The position numbers and the translations under genes are program-made. Of a stretch of 64,000 bases of DNA, positions 9,694-20,036 are shown in pieces. The notes under the pieces are model-generated. The model had not been told where the DNA came from. It did no database searches and saw only the letters and a program-made list of their open reading frames with translations. The DNA is from Leifsonia xyli (GTDB taxonomy: Bacteria > Actinomycetota > Actinomycetes > Actinomycetales > Microbacteriaceae), in NCBI GenBank assembly GCA_001647635.1, contig CP014761.1, forward strand, positions 3,286,001 to 3,350,000, in the 5' to 3' direction. Positions within the stretch are counted from its first letter, which is position 1. The number at the start of each line of letters is the position of its first letter.

Positions 9694-10598
9694 CCGTCGC
9701 GGCCGATGTCGACGCCTTTCTGAGGCACGTCGCCATCGAGCGCGGACTGTCGGCGAACACGGTCGCTGCGTACCGGCGCGACCTCGGCGTGTACAGCGCG
9801 TGGCTGGACTCGGAGGGCATCGGCGACGTCCGCGCCGTGACACCGGCCACGCTGTCGGCGTTCGCCGTGCACCTCGGCACGCGCGAGGAGTCGCCGCTCA
9901 CCGCATCCTCGCTCGCCCGGATGCTGTCGACCGTGCGCGGCTTCCACCGGTTCCTGCTGGAGGAGGGCCGGGTCGAGGTGGATGCGGCGCGCGACCTGCG
10001 CCCGCCGAAGCTCCCGAGCCGGCTGCCGAAGGCGATCTCGGTGGAGCAGGTCTCGGCGCTGCTGGCCGCCACGGAGGGTGACGACGTCGCATCCCTGCGC
10101 GACAGGGCGCTGCTCGAGCTGATGTACGCGACGGGCGCGCGCGTCAGCGAGGCGGTCGGGCTGAACGTCGACGACGTGATCGACGCCGACGTCGTCCGCC
10201 TCACCGGCAAGGGCAGCAAGCAGCGGATCGTGCCGCTGGGGTCGTACGCGCGCGAGGCGGTGTCCGCCTACCTCGTGCGCGCCCGGCCGGTGCTGTCGGC
10301 GAAGGGGCGCGCGACGCCCGCGCTGTTCCTCGGGATGCGCGGGGCACGGCTGTCGCGCCAGAACGTCTGGCTGATCATCCGCGCCGCCGCCGACCGGGCG
10401 CACCTCGAGGTCGACCACCTGTCGCCGCACACACTGCGCCACTCGTTCGCGACCCACCTGCTGGCCGGGGGAGCGGACGTCCGCGTCGTGCAGGAGCTGC
10501 TGGGCCACTCGTCCGTCGCGACGACGCAGATCTACACGCTGGTCACCGCCGACACCCTGCGCGACGTCTACACCGCGTCCCACCCCCGCGCTCGCTGA
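9690..10598 (+). CDS. xerD: Site-specific tyrosine recombinase XerD
   Basis: Together with XerC it resolves chromosome dimers at dif during division. The 302-residue protein has the N-terminal core-binding domain (VDAFLRHVAIERGLSANTV) and the catalytic domain with R in TGARVSEA, HTLRHSFATH and LGHSSVATTQIYT, where the final Tyr is the nucleophile. The ATG at 9690 overlaps the nudix stop (ATGA). Placement before parA-scpAB fits a chromosome-segregation neighbourhood. Confidence 0.94.
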   Translation: MTVAADVDAFLRHVAIERGLSANTVAAYRRDLGVYSAWLDSEGIGDVRAVTPATLSAFAVHLGTREESPLTASSLARMLSTVRGFHRFLLEEGRVEVDAARDLRPPKLPSRLPKAISVEQVSALLAATEGDDVASLRDRALLELMYATGARVSEAVGLNVDDVIDADVVRLTGKGSKQRIVPLGSYAREAVSAYLVRARPVLSAKGRATPALFLGMRGARLSRQNVWLIIRAAADRAHLEVDHLSPHTLRHSFATHLLAGGADVRVVQELLGHSSVATTQIYTLVTADTLRDVYTASHPRAR

Positions 10599-10652
10599 CC
10601 GGCTCGCCCCCCCGCCATGCCGTGCCTCGTGACGAACGACGACGGGTCCGCG

Positions 10653-10705
10653 ATTCGTGACGAATGGGTGCGATTCGTGACGAATGGTCGGCATTCGTGG
10701 CGAAT
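10653..10705. repeat. Palindrome cluster A: three 13-bp units at 20-bp pitch
   Basis: Units ATTCGTGACGAAT (10653-10665 and 10673-10685) and ATTCGTGGCGAAT (10693-10705) are spaced exactly 20 bp start to start. A degenerate copy (CCTCGTGACGAAC) lies at 10625-10637, out of register. The cluster sits between the convergent 3' ends of xerD and an acetyltransferase gene. Three related clusters occur at 14486, 52690 and 52807. Confidence 0.9.
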
Positions 10706-10724
10706 GGCGGCGCGCGGGAGGGGG

Positions 10725-11252
10725 TCAGGAGGAGACGCGGTGGCGGCGACGCGGGGCGCGGCGGCGCAGCCAGACGTAGACCGAGCCGCCGTCGAAGCCG
10801 GCACGCCGGGTCGCGGTGAAGCCGAGCTTGGAGAGCACGCCGAAGGACGGCGCGTTCCAGGTCGCGACCGTCGCCCACAGGGTCGGGAAGCCGGCGTCGA
10901 ACGCCGCATCGGCCACGACCGCCGCCGCCTCCGTCGCATAGCCGTGCCCGACCTGTCCGCGCAGCAGCTCGTACGCGAGCTCCGGCCGGGCGGCGTTCGC
11001 CCGGCCGATCACGAGCCCGCAGTAGCCGACCACCTCGCCCGACGAGGCATCCTCGATCGTGTACAGCCCGAACCCGCGCTCGTCGAAGCCCGCGCGCTGC
11101 GCATCCAGCCGCTCCCGCTCCTCCTCGACGGTCCCGGCGGGGCGGCCGAGGGGATGCTCGGCGAGCAGCGCGAGGTTCCACTCGGCGTCGCGTCCGTCGC
11201 GCGGGCGCAGACGCAGACGCGGGGTCTCGAGGGCGGACGGCATCGGCTGCAC
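10725..11252 (-). CDS. GNAT-family N-acetyltransferase (RimJ-like)
   Basis: This is a 175-residue acetyltransferase of the type that modifies protein N-termini or small molecules. It shows ETPRLRLRP at the start, the acetyl-CoA loop region (AYELLRGQVGHGYATEAA) and FGVLSKLGFTATRR near the end. The GTG at 11252 is preferred over the ATG at 11243 because TACGGT lies exactly 6 nt upstream (11259-11264 on this strand), giving a leaderless start. It stands alone between xerD and parA on the opposite strand; the substrate is unknown. Confidence 0.85.
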   Translation of the reverse strand: MQPMPSALETPRLRLRPRDGRDAEWNLALLAEHPLGRPAGTVEEERERLDAQRAGFDERGFGLYTIEDASSGEVVGYCGLVIGRANAARPELAYELLRGQVGHGYATEAAAVVADAAFDAGFPTLWATVATWNAPSFGVLSKLGFTATRRAGFDGGSVYVWLRRRAPRRRHRVSS

Positions 11253-11358
11253 GCGACCACCGTACCGAACCGCCGGGCGTGCGACCCGCAAGCGGGGCAC
11301 GTCGCGCATAGACTGTTCCCTTGAAAGACCGCCCACGAGAGGGACGAGGAACACCCAG

Positions 11359-12258
11359 GTGACGCGCAACGACGAGGTCGAGACCCAGCTTCCGGGCATG
11401 GATGAGGCATCCGTCGCCGCGAAGCCCGGGCCCACCGGCCGTCCGCTGCGTGCATTCCCGGAGCCGGCCCCCCTCGCGCAGCACGGCCCGGCCAAGATCA
11501 TCGCCCTCTGCAACCAGAAGGGCGGCGTCGGCAAGACGACCACGAGCATCAACCTCGGCGCCTCGCTCGCCGACTACGGCCGCCGCGTCCTCGCGGTCGA
11601 CTTCGATCCGCAGGGCGCGCTCTCGGCGGGTCTGGGCGCGCGGACGCACGACGTCACGACCATCTACGATCTCCTGCTCAATCGCAACGCGGACGTGCAG
11701 GGCGCCATCCAGTCGACATCGGTCCCGAACCTCGACATCATCCCGGCCAACATCGACCTGTCCGCCGCCGAGGTGCACCTCGTCAACGAGGTCGCCCGCG
11801 AGCAGATCCTGGCCGGCGTGCTGCGCAAGGTCGCGAACGACTACGACGTGATCCTGGTCGACTGCCAGCCGTCGCTCGGCATCCTGACCGTGAACGCGCT
11901 GACCGCGAGCCACGGCGTCCTCATCCCGCTCGAGTGCGAGTACTTCGCGCTGCGCGGCGTCGCCCTGCTCATCGAGACCATCGACAAGGTGCGCGAGCGG
12001 CTGAACCCGGCGATCGAGCTCGACGGCATCCTCGCCACCATGTACGACTCGCGCACGCTGCACTCCCGCGAGGTGCTGGAGCGCGTCGTCGATGCCTTCG
12101 GTGATCGCGTCCTCGAGACCGTCATCTCGCGCACGGTGAAGTTCCCGGACGCATCGGTCGCGGCACGCCCGATCACGCAGTTCGCGCCCGAGCACCAGGC
12201 CGCGGAGGCGTACCGGCAGCTGGCGCGGGAACTGGTGTTCCGTGGCGCCGTCGCCTGA
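11359..12258 (+). CDS. parA: ParA/Soj-family chromosome-partitioning ATPase
   Basis: This Walker-type ATPase organises DNA segregation. The 299-residue protein has an about 45-residue N-terminal extension, the deviant Walker A KGGVGKTT (about 54-61) and VILVDCQPSLG. The GTG start 11359 follows a GAGGGACGAGGA ribosome-binding region. Its last 17 bases overlap scpA. This is the copy linked to scpAB rather than the one beside parB at the origin; that it serves condensin loading or segregation is inferred from context. Confidence 0.88.
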   Translation: MTRNDEVETQLPGMDEASVAAKPGPTGRPLRAFPEPAPLAQHGPAKIIALCNQKGGVGKTTTSINLGASLADYGRRVLAVDFDPQGALSAGLGARTHDVTTIYDLLLNRNADVQGAIQSTSVPNLDIIPANIDLSAAEVHLVNEVAREQILAGVLRKVANDYDVILVDCQPSLGILTVNALTASHGVLIPLECEYFALRGVALLIETIDKVRERLNPAIELDGILATMYDSRTLHSREVLERVVDAFGDRVLETVISRTVKFPDASVAARPITQFAPEHQAAEAYRQLARELVFRGAVA

Positions 12259-13069
12259 CCTGCCCGACGTCGCGCAGCCGGAGGACGCCCCGGGCTTCCG
12301 CGTGTCCCTCGGCGACTTCGAGGGTCCCTTCGACCTGCTCCTGTCGCTGATCACCAAGCACGAGCTGGACATCACCGAGATCTCGCTCAGTAAAGTCACC
12401 GACGAGTTCATCGCCTACCTGCGCCGGCTCGACACCGACGACAGCCTGGACGAGGCGAGCGAGTTCCTGCTCGTCGCCGCGACCCTGCTCGACCTCAAGG
12501 TGGCCGGACTCCTGCCGCAGGGCGAGCTGGTGGATGCAGAGGACGTCGCGCTGCTCGAGGCCCGCGACCTCCTGTTCGCCCGCCTGCTGCAGTACCGGGC
12601 CTTCAAGGAGGCGTCAGCCTGGTTCGCGCAGCGGCTCGAGGCCGAGGGCGCCCGGCATGCGCGCCTGGTGCGGCTGGAGGACAAGTTCCGGCAGCGCACG
12701 CCCGAGTTGGTGTGGACGCTCAGCCTCGACGACTTCGCCGCCCTCGCGACCCTGGCGATGACGCCGCGGGAGGTGCCCGTCGTCGGGCTGGACCACCTGC
12801 ACGCGCCGCTGGTCAGCATCCGGGAGCAGGCGGCGATCGTCGTCGGGATGCTGCGGCACGGCGAGCCGATGAGCTTCCGGCAGCTGGTGGCCGGCGCCGA
12901 GCAGAAGGGGGTCGTCGTGGCGCGCTTCCTGGCGGTGCTGGAGCTGTACCGGCGCGCGGCGCTCGCCTTCGAGCAGCTGGAACCGCTCGGGGAGCTGACG
13001 CTGCGGTGGACCGCCGAGCACTGGTCCGAGGAGAATCTTTCGAACTTGGGAGCCGACTATGACGGTTGA
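12242..13069 (+). CDS. scpA: Segregation and condensation protein A
   Basis: This is the kleisin subunit of the SMC-ScpAB condensin. The 275-residue protein has the family opening FEGPFDLLLSLITKHELDITEISL (about residues 22-45) and ends in a winged-helix region. The GTG start lies inside the end of parA and the gene overlaps scpB by 11 bases, so the three are coexpressed. Confidence 0.93.
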   Translation: MAPSPDLPDVAQPEDAPGFRVSLGDFEGPFDLLLSLITKHELDITEISLSKVTDEFIAYLRRLDTDDSLDEASEFLLVAATLLDLKVAGLLPQGELVDAEDVALLEARDLLFARLLQYRAFKEASAWFAQRLEAEGARHARLVRLEDKFRQRTPELVWTLSLDDFAALATLAMTPREVPVVGLDHLHAPLVSIREQAAIVVGMLRHGEPMSFRQLVAGAEQKGVVVARFLAVLELYRRAALAFEQLEPLGELTLRWTAEHWSEENLSNLGADYDG

Positions 13070-13709
13070 GGATGTGGCCGACGACGTCGTCGAGGATGCG
13101 GTTGTCAGCGGCGACGAGGTGACGGACACCACCGAGGTGCCGGCGCCCGTGGAGGACGCGCAGATCGAGCGGGCGCTGGAGGCCATCCTGATGGTCGCCG
13201 ACGAGCCGATGAGCCTGGTGACGCTGGCGACGGCGGTCGGCGCGCCCGTGAAGCGGGTGCGCGCGGCGATCACGGCGCTGGTCGCCGACTTCGACGGCGA
13301 GGGGGGCGGCGTCCGGCGCGGGTTCGAGCTGCGCGAGGTCGGCGGTGGATGGAGGATCTACGTCCGCGAGGAGTTCGACGCCGTCGTCTCGGGATACGTC
13401 CTGCAGCAGAACCCGACCAAGCTGTCCCAGGCGGCCCTGGAGACGCTGGCCGTGATCGCCTACAAGCAGCCGATCAGCCGCGGCGCCATCGCATCCATCC
13501 GCGCCGTCAACGTAGACTCGGTGGTGCGGACGCTGCTCGGCCGCGGCCTGATCACCGAGCTGTTCACGGACAGCGAGACCGGTGCGATCAACTACGGCAC
13601 CACCGACCTGCTGCTCAGCCAGCTCGGCATCAACTCGATCGAGGAGCTGCCGAAGATCTCGCCGCTGCTCAGCGACGGCGTGGACGGGTTCGAGGGCGAT
13701 GTCCGCTGA
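13059..13709 (+). CDS. scpB: Segregation and condensation protein B
   Basis: This winged-helix partner of ScpA binds the SMC condensin. The 216-residue protein has an acidic N-terminal extension of about 35 residues, then IERALEAILMVADEPM and the conserved LSQAALETLAVIAYKQPISRG stretch. It overlaps scpA upstream and rluB downstream. Confidence 0.93.
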   Translation: MTVEDVADDVVEDAVVSGDEVTDTTEVPAPVEDAQIERALEAILMVADEPMSLVTLATAVGAPVKRVRAAITALVADFDGEGGGVRRGFELREVGGGWRIYVREEFDAVVSGYVLQQNPTKLSQAALETLAVIAYKQPISRGAIASIRAVNVDSVVRTLLGRGLITELFTDSETGAINYGTTDLLLSQLGINSIEELPKISPLLSDGVDGFEGDVR

Positions 13710-14460
13710 GAACGGGGCGCAGGGCTCGCAGGGCGAGCGTCTGCAGAAGGTGATGGCGGCGGCAGGCGTGGCGTCCCGTCGCGTCTCCGAGGAGCTCATC
13801 GTCGCCGGGCGGGTGACGGTGAACGGGAAGGTCGTCCAGGAGCTCGGCACGCGCGTCGACCCCGCGGTCGACAAGGTCGCGGTGGACGGCACCGCGGTGC
13901 AGCTCGACACCTCCCGCCGCTACGTCATGCTCAACAAGCCGGTCGGCGTGGTCAGCTCGATGCGCGACGAGCAGGGGCGTCCCGACTTGTCGCGGTTCAC
14001 GGCGCAGTACCCCGAACGGCTGTTCAACGTCGGGCGACTGGATGCGGAGACCTCGGGCCTGCTCATCCTCACCAACGACGGCGAGCTGGCGCACGTTCTC
14101 GCGCATCCGTCGTTCGGGGTCACGAAGACCTATATCGCGCGCGTGCGCGGCGTGATGACGCCGCAGACGATCGGACAGCTGACGAAGGGCGTGGAGCTCG
14201 AGGACGGCCCGATCGCCGCCGACAAGGCGCGCCTGCTGCAGTCGAACCAGCGGGACGGCGAGTCGCTGGTCGAGATCACGCTGCACTCCGGCCGCAACCG
14301 GATCGTGAGGCGGATGCTCGCCGAGGTCGGACACCCGGTGGTGGAACTGGTGCGCCGGCAGTTCGGCCCGCTGCACCTCGGAACGCTGAAGGTCGGCCAT
14401 CTGCGCGACCTCACGAAGGACGAGCTCGGCAAGCTGCTGACCATCTCCCGCGAGGGCTGA
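13699..14460 (+). CDS. rluB: Pseudouridine synthase RluB family
   Basis: It converts a uridine in 23S rRNA (E. coli U2605 for RluB) to pseudouridine. The 253-residue protein has an N-terminal S4 domain (ERLQKVMAAAGVASRR) and the catalytic region NVGRLDAETSGLLILTNDG, whose Asp is the nucleophile, followed by HSGRNRIVRRM. ATG 13699 lies within the end of scpB, so it is the last gene of the parA-scpAB operon. A palindrome cluster follows at 14486. Confidence 0.92.
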   Translation: MSAENGAQGSQGERLQKVMAAAGVASRRVSEELIVAGRVTVNGKVVQELGTRVDPAVDKVAVDGTAVQLDTSRRYVMLNKPVGVVSSMRDEQGRPDLSRFTAQYPERLFNVGRLDAETSGLLILTNDGELAHVLAHPSFGVTKTYIARVRGVMTPQTIGQLTKGVELEDGPIAADKARLLQSNQRDGESLVEITLHSGRNRIVRRMLAEVGHPVVELVRRQFGPLHLGTLKVGHLRDLTKDELGKLLTISREG

Positions 14461-14485
14461 CGTCTCCCCATCCCCCCGCGCCGCG

Positions 14486-14538
14486 ATTCGTGCCGAATGT
14501 GCGCCATTCGTCACGAATAGCGCACATTCGGCACGAAT
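14486..14538. repeat. Palindrome cluster B: three 13-bp units at 20-bp pitch
   Basis: Units ATTCGTGCCGAAT (14486), ATTCGTCACGAAT (14506) and ATTCGGCACGAAT (14526) are 20 bp apart. The whole 53 bp is one inverted repeat around the middle unit, with only the pair 14505/14519 mismatched. It is identical to cluster C at 52690 except for that single base. It lies between rluB and tyrA. Confidence 0.9.
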
Positions 14539-14573
14539 GAGGCGGTCGGAAAACGAGGGTCGGCGGCGCTGGC

Positions 14574-14585
14574 TAAGGTGGACGG
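14574..14585 (+). promoter_or_regulatory. -10 box and leaderless start of tyrA
   Basis: TAAGGT at 14574-14579 precedes the GTG start at 14586 by 6 nt, with no ribosome binding site. Confidence 0.5.
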
Positions 14586-15674
14586 GTGACTGACACTCCC
14601 GCCCGCCTCGCCGGCCCTGTCCGCGTCGTCGGCGCGGGGCTGCTCGGCGCCTCCGTCGGACTCGGGCTGCGCGCCCGCGGTGTCGACGTCGTGCTCGCCG
14701 ACGCCTCGCCCGCCCACCTGCGGCTGGCGGCGGACTATGGCGCCGGTCGCGTGGACGACGGGGGAGTGGAACCGGCCCTCATCGTGGTCGCGGTGCCGCC
14801 GGATCTGACCGGCCGGGTCGTCGCCGACGAGCTGGCGGCGCATCCGGAGGCGGTGGTCACGGATGTGGCAAGCGTCAAGGTCGCGCCGCTCGCCGAACTC
14901 GAGGGCTCCGGGCTCGACCTCTCGCGCTACGTCGGCGGGCATCCGCTGGCCGGGCGCGAGCGCGGCGGTCCCTCCTCGGCGCGCGCCGACCTCTTCATCG
15001 GGCGGCCGTGGGTCGTCGCCGCGCGGCCCGAGAACCCGCGCTCCGCGGTCAGTCTCGTCGAGGCGCTCATCCTCGACCTCGGCGCCACCCCGGTGGAGAT
15101 GGATGCGGATCAGCACGACGCCGCCGTCGCGCTCGTCTCGCACGCTCCCCAGATCGTGTCCTCGCTCATGGCGAAGCGACTGGCAGACTCCCCGGACGCT
15201 GCGCTCGCGCTGGCCGGGCAAGGCGTGCGAGACGTCACGCGCATCGCGGCGAGCGAGCCCGAACTGTGGGTGCAGATCCTCGGAGCGAATGCTCCGGCGA
15301 TCGTCGAGATCCTGCGGGCCTACCGCGACGATCTCGACCGCGTGCTGGTCGCCCTCGGCGACGTCGACGCCGCCGGCGCCCGGCGCACGATCGCGGAGGA
15401 GATCGCCGGCGGCAACGCGGGCGTCTCGCGCCTTCCGGGCAAGCACGGCCAGGACCGCAGGTATGCGCGCTTCGTCGTGATGGTCGAGGACCGCCCGGGC
15501 GAACTGGCCCGGCTGCTGAACGAGCTCGGCGAGCTCGGCGTCAACATGGAGGACCTGCGGCTCGAGCACTCGCCGGGAGCACCGTTCGGCCTCGCCGACA
15601 TCGCCGTGCTGCCCGAGGTCGAGCACCGCACCGTGACGGACCTGACAGAACGTGGATGGAGGATCACCGGATGA
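14586..15674 (+). CDS. tyrA: Prephenate dehydrogenase
   Basis: It oxidises prephenate to 4-hydroxyphenylpyruvate for tyrosine synthesis. The 362-residue protein has the NAD-binding [13 protein letters not shown] at about residue 17, the conserved [16 protein letters not shown], and a C-terminal ACT-type domain ([20 protein letters not shown]) likely to sense an amino acid. The GTG start is set by the -10 box 6 nt upstream. It overlaps cmk by 4 bases (ATGA). Confidence 0.92.
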   Translation: MTDTPARLAGPVRVVGAGLLGASVGLGLRARGVDVVLADASPAHLRLAADYGAGRVDDGGVEPALIVVAVPPDLTGRVVADELAAHPEAVVTDVASVKVAPLAELEGSGLDLSRYVGGHPLAGRERGGPSSARADLFIGRPWVVAARPENPRSAVSLVEALILDLGATPVEMDADQHDAAVALVSHAPQIVSSLMAKRLADSPDAALALAGQGVRDVTRIAASEPELWVQILGANAPAIVEILRAYRDDLDRVLVALGDVDAAGARRTIAEEIAGGNAGVSRLPGKHGQDRRYARFVVMVEDRPGELARLLNELGELGVNMEDLRLEHSPGAPFGLADIAVLPEVEHRTVTDLTERGWRITG

Positions 15675-16342
15675 CCGAGACGATCGTGGCCGGGGTCGAC
15701 GGACCCGCGGGCAGTGGCAAGTCGAGCGTCAGCAAGGCGGCCGCACGCCGGCTGGGCTGGGCGTACCTCGACACCGGGGCCGCCTACCGCGCCCTGGCCT
15801 GGTACGTCGTCGCGCGCGAACTCGACCCCACGGATGCGGGAGCCGTCATCGACGCCCTGCCCGACTTCGACTACCGGATCGGCACCGACCCGGACACCTA
15901 CCACGTGTTCGTCGGCGACACCGACGTGACCGAGACCATCCGCACCCCGGAGGTGACCGCCGTCGTCGCGCCGATCGCGAGGGTGCCGGAGGTGCGCGCG
16001 TTCCTCACGCAGCTGTTCCGCGACATCATCCGGCGGACCGACCGCGACGGGATCGTCGTAGAGGGCCGCGACATCACCACCGTGGTGTGCCCGGATGCTC
16101 CGGTCCGCATCCTGCTCACCGCGGACGAAGCCGCTAGAATAGCGAGGCGTTCCGCGGAGCTGATCGGCCATTCCGCCGCCCACGTCGGTGAGGCTCTGCA
16201 CAGGCGCGACGCGGCGGACTCCCGCGTCGTCGACTTCATGAACGCCGCAGAAGGCGTCACCACCGTCGACTCCACCGACCTCGACTTCGACCAGACCGTT
16301 GACGCTGTCATCCAGGTCGTACAGAAAGCAGCCCATGTCTGA
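15671..16342 (+). CDS. cmk: Cytidylate kinase
   Basis: It phosphorylates CMP and dCMP. The 223-residue protein has the P-loop GPAGSGKSS (about residues 11-19), [10 protein letters not shown], and the [11 protein letters not shown] lid region. It is translationally coupled to tyrA upstream and overlaps der downstream by 8 bases; the cmk-der pair is standard in Actinobacteria. Confidence 0.94.
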   Translation: MTETIVAGVDGPAGSGKSSVSKAAARRLGWAYLDTGAAYRALAWYVVARELDPTDAGAVIDALPDFDYRIGTDPDTYHVFVGDTDVTETIRTPEVTAVVAPIARVPEVRAFLTQLFRDIIRRTDRDGIVVEGRDITTVVCPDAPVRILLTADEAARIARRSAELIGHSAAHVGEALHRRDAADSRVVDFMNAAEGVTTVDSTDLDFDQTVDAVIQVVQKAAHV

Positions 16343-17840
16343 CATCGAAAACGAGCCCACCGGCGAGGACGACCTCGTCGCCCGGCTCTCCGACCTCGAC
16401 GAGGACCTCGCGGTCCAGCGCGCCAACGCGCTGCGCAGCGGCCTCGAGGAGTACGAGCTCGACGAGAGCGACCTCGACATCCTCGATATCGCCGGCGAGG
16501 ACGTCGAGGGCATCTCCTACCTGCCCGCGCTCCCGGTGCTCGCGATCGTCGGCCGCCCGAACGTCGGCAAGTCCGCGCTCGTCAACCGCATCCTGGGCCG
16601 CCGCGAGGCCGTCGTCGAGGACACCCCGGGTGTCACACGCGACCGCGTCTCGTACCAGGCGGAGTGGAACGGCCGCCGCTTCACCCTCGTCGACACCGGC
16701 GGGTGGGAGCCCGACGCCCGCGGCATCGACGCGTCCGTCGCCGCGCAGGCCGAGGTCGCGATCGATCTGGCCGACGCCGTCCTCTTCGTCGTGGATGCGA
16801 CCGTCGGCGCGACCTCGACCGACGAGCACGTCGTCCGGCTGCTCCGCAAGACCAAGAAGCCCGTCTTCCTCGCGGCCAACAAGGTGGACGACGCCCGCCA
16901 GGAGCCGTACGCCACCGAGCTGTGGTCGCTGGGTCTGGGCGAACCGCATCCCGTTTCTGCCCTGCACGGCCGCGGTGTCGCCGACCTGCTGGACGAGATC
17001 CTGAAGGTACTGCCCCAGGAGTCGGCGGTCGCCAAGCGCGAGATCGGCGGACCCCGCCGCGTTGCGATCATCGGCCGCCCGAACGTCGGCAAGTCGTCTC
17101 TTCTGAACAAGACCGCGGGCGAGGAGCGTGTGGTCGTCAACGAGCTGGCGGGCACCACCCGCGACCCGGTGGACGAGCAGGTCGAGCTGGGCGGCAAGGT
17201 GTGGCGCTTCGTCGACACCGCCGGTATCCGCCGTCGCGTGCACCTGCAGCAGGGCGCCGACTTCTACGCGTCCCTCCGCACGTCCACCGCGCTGGAAAAG
17301 GCGGAGGTCGCCGTCGTCGTGCTCGACGTGAGCGAGCCGATCAGCGAGCAGGACGTCCGCATCATCGACCTCGTCCTCGAGTCCGGCCGCGCGCTGGTGC
17401 TGGCGTTCAACAAGTGGGACCTGCTGGACGACGACCGCCGCCGCTACCTGGAGCGCGAGATCGAGCAGGATCTCGCCCACGTCTCCTGGGCGCCCCGCGT
17501 CAACATCTCGGCGCGCACCGGCCGTCACCTCGAGAAGCTGGTGCCGGCGCTGGAGCTCGCGCTCGAGTCGTGGGACACCCGCATCCCGACGGGCAAGTTC
17601 AACGCGTTCCTCGCCGAGCTGACCGCGGCGCACCCGCACCCGGTCCGCGGCGGCAAGCAGCCGCGCATCCTGTTCGGCACCCAGGCGTCGAGCCGGCCGC
17701 CGACATTCGTGGTGTTCACCACCGGGTTCCTCGACCCGGGGTACCGGCGGTACATCATCCGCCGGCTCCGCGAGGTCTACGGTTTCGAGGGCACGCCGAT
17801 CGTCCTCAACATGCGCGTCCGGGAGAAGCGCAAGCGCTAG
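16335..17840 (+). CDS. der: Ribosome-assembly GTPase Der (EngA)
   Basis: This double GTPase is needed for 50S subunit assembly. The 501-residue protein has an acidic N-terminal extension of about 65 residues, G-domain 1 ([12 protein letters not shown]), G-domain 2 ([12 protein letters not shown]) with NKWD, and a C-terminal KH-like domain ending in a basic tail. ATG 16335 lies in the end of cmk. Its stop overlaps the stop of the convergent hydrolase gene by 4 bases. Confidence 0.95.
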   Translation: MSDIENEPTGEDDLVARLSDLDEDLAVQRANALRSGLEEYELDESDLDILDIAGEDVEGISYLPALPVLAIVGRPNVGKSALVNRILGRREAVVEDTPGVTRDRVSYQAEWNGRRFTLVDTGGWEPDARGIDASVAAQAEVAIDLADAVLFVVDATVGATSTDEHVVRLLRKTKKPVFLAANKVDDARQEPYATELWSLGLGEPHPVSALHGRGVADLLDEILKVLPQESAVAKREIGGPRRVAIIGRPNVGKSSLLNKTAGEERVVVNELAGTTRDPVDEQVELGGKVWRFVDTAGIRRRVHLQQGADFYASLRTSTALEKAEVAVVVLDVSEPISEQDVRIIDLVLESGRALVLAFNKWDLLDDDRRRYLEREIEQDLAHVSWAPRVNISARTGRHLEKLVPALELALESWDTRIPTGKFNAFLAELTAAHPHPVRGGKQPRILFGTQASSRPPTFVVFTTGFLDPGYRRYIIRRLREVYGFEGTPIVLNMRVREKRKR

Positions 17841-19777
17841 GCCGACATCTCGTCACCACTCGTGCGCTGGAAGGCGACGTCGAGGACGGGCGCGAAGGCG
17901 TCCGGCGGGTGGATGACCACCACGGGCGCCGTGCCGCCCGGGAACAAACGGGCGACGTCGGACGGATCGGCGCGGTCGTCGACCGTGATGTCGATGGCCT
18001 CGCGCCAGCGGCCGTCCGACAGCCGCTGCAGGGTGGCCTCCCACGTGATCCCGGGCGTCTCCCGCGCCTGCAGCCGCAGGTGGATGCCGACCGCGCGGCG
18101 CCGTGCGAGCAGCGACAGCAGACCGCGGTACACGGCCGTCCGGCCTGCAGCGACCAGCCACGGGTCGAGCACCCGCACCAGGATGTCGGCGTTCCAGAGG
18201 ATGGTCGTCGCGAAGCCGCTCCGCGACTGGTACACGTCCACGGCGATGACGCCGGGCAGCCGGCGCACCGTCTGCCGCAGCGTCCCTCGGGTGATGCCCT
18301 CCTCGACCGTGCTGTGCAGGTAGAGCGGCACCGACGGGCGCGGCGGCAGCCCGGGTCGCACGGCCGCGCGGTCCTGGATGCGCTGCACACCGCCGAGGAA
18401 CGGCGCCAGCTCCGCGAGCAGCGAAGCGACGCGCGGGTCAGGCGGCTCCGCCTCCACCGCGGCAGCTGTGTCGGCGTACGCCGTGGACGCATGCAGCGCG
18501 CCGATCTTGAATCCGACGGCGAGCGGCGGCCGCGCCTTCACGGTGAGGAACGGACGGCCGCCGTCGGCTCGCAGCGGGTTCTCGCGCCCCTCAACGCGCG
18601 GCACCGGATCGAGCACGTGCTCCAGCGCCAGCACTGCGATGGACTCCGGCACGGGGATACGGCCGAGCGGCGACCCGGCGACCACCAGGTGTGTCACCGT
18701 GAAGCCCTCGGTGACCGCCGCCGTCGCGACCTGCGCGGCGATCATCCCGCCCAGACTGAAACCCGCGAGGCAGACCGGCTCGCCGGGACGGACGCCCGCG
18801 AGCCGGAGCGTCTGGATCGCCGCGCGCGTCACCGTCGGCCGCTCGTCGCCGCCGATCACCAGGTCGGCCGTCAAGTCGTTCGGCGCCGCGCCCGCGCGGG
18901 GATGCCAGGTCCGGGTGCTCGCGAACTGCGCGATCCAGCGCCGCCCGTCGGCCGCATCCACCTCGACCAGCCGCACCAGGGCGGTGTCGGGGCGGTCGTC
19001 GAGGTCCGGGTCGCAGAGGTCGTCGATCTCGCGCTGGCTGAGCAGGACCTCCCGCAGCGACCGGATCCCGCGACGCCGCATCGCGCCCGCCGCGATCCCC
19101 GGCTGGCCCAGCGGGTCGGGGGAGGGGCCGAGCGGCAGCCCGAGCAGTCCGGCCGGCACGTCCGGCAGTCCCGGTGTCGGCGTGTAATCGTCGCCGCGCG
19201 TCGGGTCGTCCCACCAGTCGAGCACATCCTTGATGAGCGGGAACGCCCGCGCGAGGAAGTCGTCGTACGGCACGATCACCGCGTCCTGGCCGTCGCGGAG
19301 CAGTCCGCGGCGGTGTCCGAGTCCCACGACCTTCCGCAGCAGCGCGGGCAGGGTGAACAGCGCGACGTACGGTCGCGCCCTCCAGCGGGGGAGGAAGACT
19401 CCGACGAGCGAGGCGAGCAGCGCCAGGGGCGACAGCAGCCAGCCCGCGAACCGCGCGACCCCGCCGATGGCGCGCGGGGCCAGCGACAGGTACAGACTGC
19501 TCAGGGCGACGCGCCGGGCCCGTCGGGCGACCGGCCGCGGCACGCCGAACGGGTACGGGATGCTGCGATCGCGCTCGACCAGGTACCGCACCCAGGCCGC
19601 GGCGACCCCGATCACCCAGGCCAGCGCGGCGAGCAGCCCCGAGACGGCGCCGAGGACGAGCAGGACGAGCCCGAGGGCCAGCGCGATCGGAACGCCGACG
19701 AGGAGCCCGAGAGCGAACAGCACGCGGCCGGCCGCCGTGCGCCCCCGCCAGAGTCGAGGGGCGGGCGTCGGCGGCAT
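17837..19777 (-). CDS. Membrane-anchored alpha/beta-hydrolase-like protein
   Basis: This 646-residue protein has several hydrophobic segments in the first about 150 residues (for example [26 protein letters not shown]) and a larger soluble part. [10 protein letters not shown] (about residue 357) is a GxSxG nucleophile elbow preceded by a lipase-like core. No specific family is recognised and the substrate is unknown. TAGGCT at 19784-19789 on this strand lies 6 nt from the ATG, so it is probably leaderless. It is divergent from the glycosyltransferase operon. Confidence 0.8.
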   Translation of the reverse strand: MPPTPAPRLWRGRTAAGRVLFALGLLVGVPIALALGLVLLVLGAVSGLLAALAWVIGVAAAWVRYLVERDRSIPYPFGVPRPVARRARRVALSSLYLSLAPRAIGGVARFAGWLLSPLALLASLVGVFLPRWRARPYVALFTLPALLRKVVGLGHRRGLLRDGQDAVIVPYDDFLARAFPLIKDVLDWWDDPTRGDDYTPTPGLPDVPAGLLGLPLGPSPDPLGQPGIAAGAMRRRGIRSLREVLLSQREIDDLCDPDLDDRPDTALVRLVEVDAADGRRWIAQFASTRTWHPRAGAAPNDLTADLVIGGDERPTVTRAAIQTLRLAGVRPGEPVCLAGFSLGGMIAAQVATAAVTEGFTVTHLVVAGSPLGRIPVPESIAVLALEHVLDPVPRVEGRENPLRADGGRPFLTVKARPPLAVGFKIGALHASTAYADTAAAVEAEPPDPRVASLLAELAPFLGGVQRIQDRAAVRPGLPPRPSVPLYLHSTVEEGITRGTLRQTVRRLPGVIAVDVYQSRSGFATTILWNADILVRVLDPWLVAAGRTAVYRGLLSLLARRRAVGIHLRLQARETPGITWEATLQRLSDGRWREAIDITVDDRADPSDVARLFPGGTAPVVVIHPPDAFAPVLDVAFQRTSGDEMSA

Positions 19778-19825
19778 GGCGCCAGCCTAACCCGCATCCT
19801 CCGACATGCCCGGTCGGTGCGACAT

Positions 19826-19841
19826 CCATGCATATGCATGG
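19826..19841. promoter_or_regulatory. 16-bp perfect palindrome in divergent promoter region
   Basis: CCATGCATATGCATGG is a perfect palindrome about 50 bp upstream of the hydrolase start and about 200 bp upstream of the glycosyltransferase start. It is a likely operator for a dimeric regulator acting on one or both genes. Confidence 0.5.
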
Positions 19842-19925
19842 GAACGTTGCCGCGCAAGCCCGACACGCCGCGGAATTCCGCGCATCGGGAGCGCGGGCAC
19901 CCCCAAAGAAGGGGCGACCACAAGG

Positions 19926-19960
19926 GGGGTATTTGTACCCCGGTCTGTCCTCACTAGTGT
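19926..19960 (+). promoter_or_regulatory. Candidate promoter and inverted repeat for GT2 operon
   Basis: The inverted repeat GGGGTA-TTTG-TACCCC (19926-19941) overlaps a possible -35 (TTGTAC, 19933-19938). TAGTGT at 19955-19960 is a possible -10 with a 16-bp spacer. This would give an about 70-nt leader before the ATG at 20037. Confidence 0.4.
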
Positions 19961-20036
19961 GGACAACCGGAAGCCACCCGACCGCGCCCACCCGAGGGCC
20001 GGGCTTCCGAACCCGATCAAGGACGCATACCCGACA

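Noticed and set aside
9690..10598. XerD as a phage or transposon integrase
   Set aside because: Its position before parA-scpAB and its normal XerD length and motifs point to the housekeeping recombinase.
10653..10705. CRISPR array
   Set aside because: Units are 13 bp with 7-bp spacers, only three copies per cluster, near-identical spacers among clusters and no cas genes.
16664..19957. A 1097-codon plus-strand frame through der and the hydrolase gene
   Set aside because: It overlaps well-supported genes in other frames and its product is Arg/Pro/Gly low-complexity.
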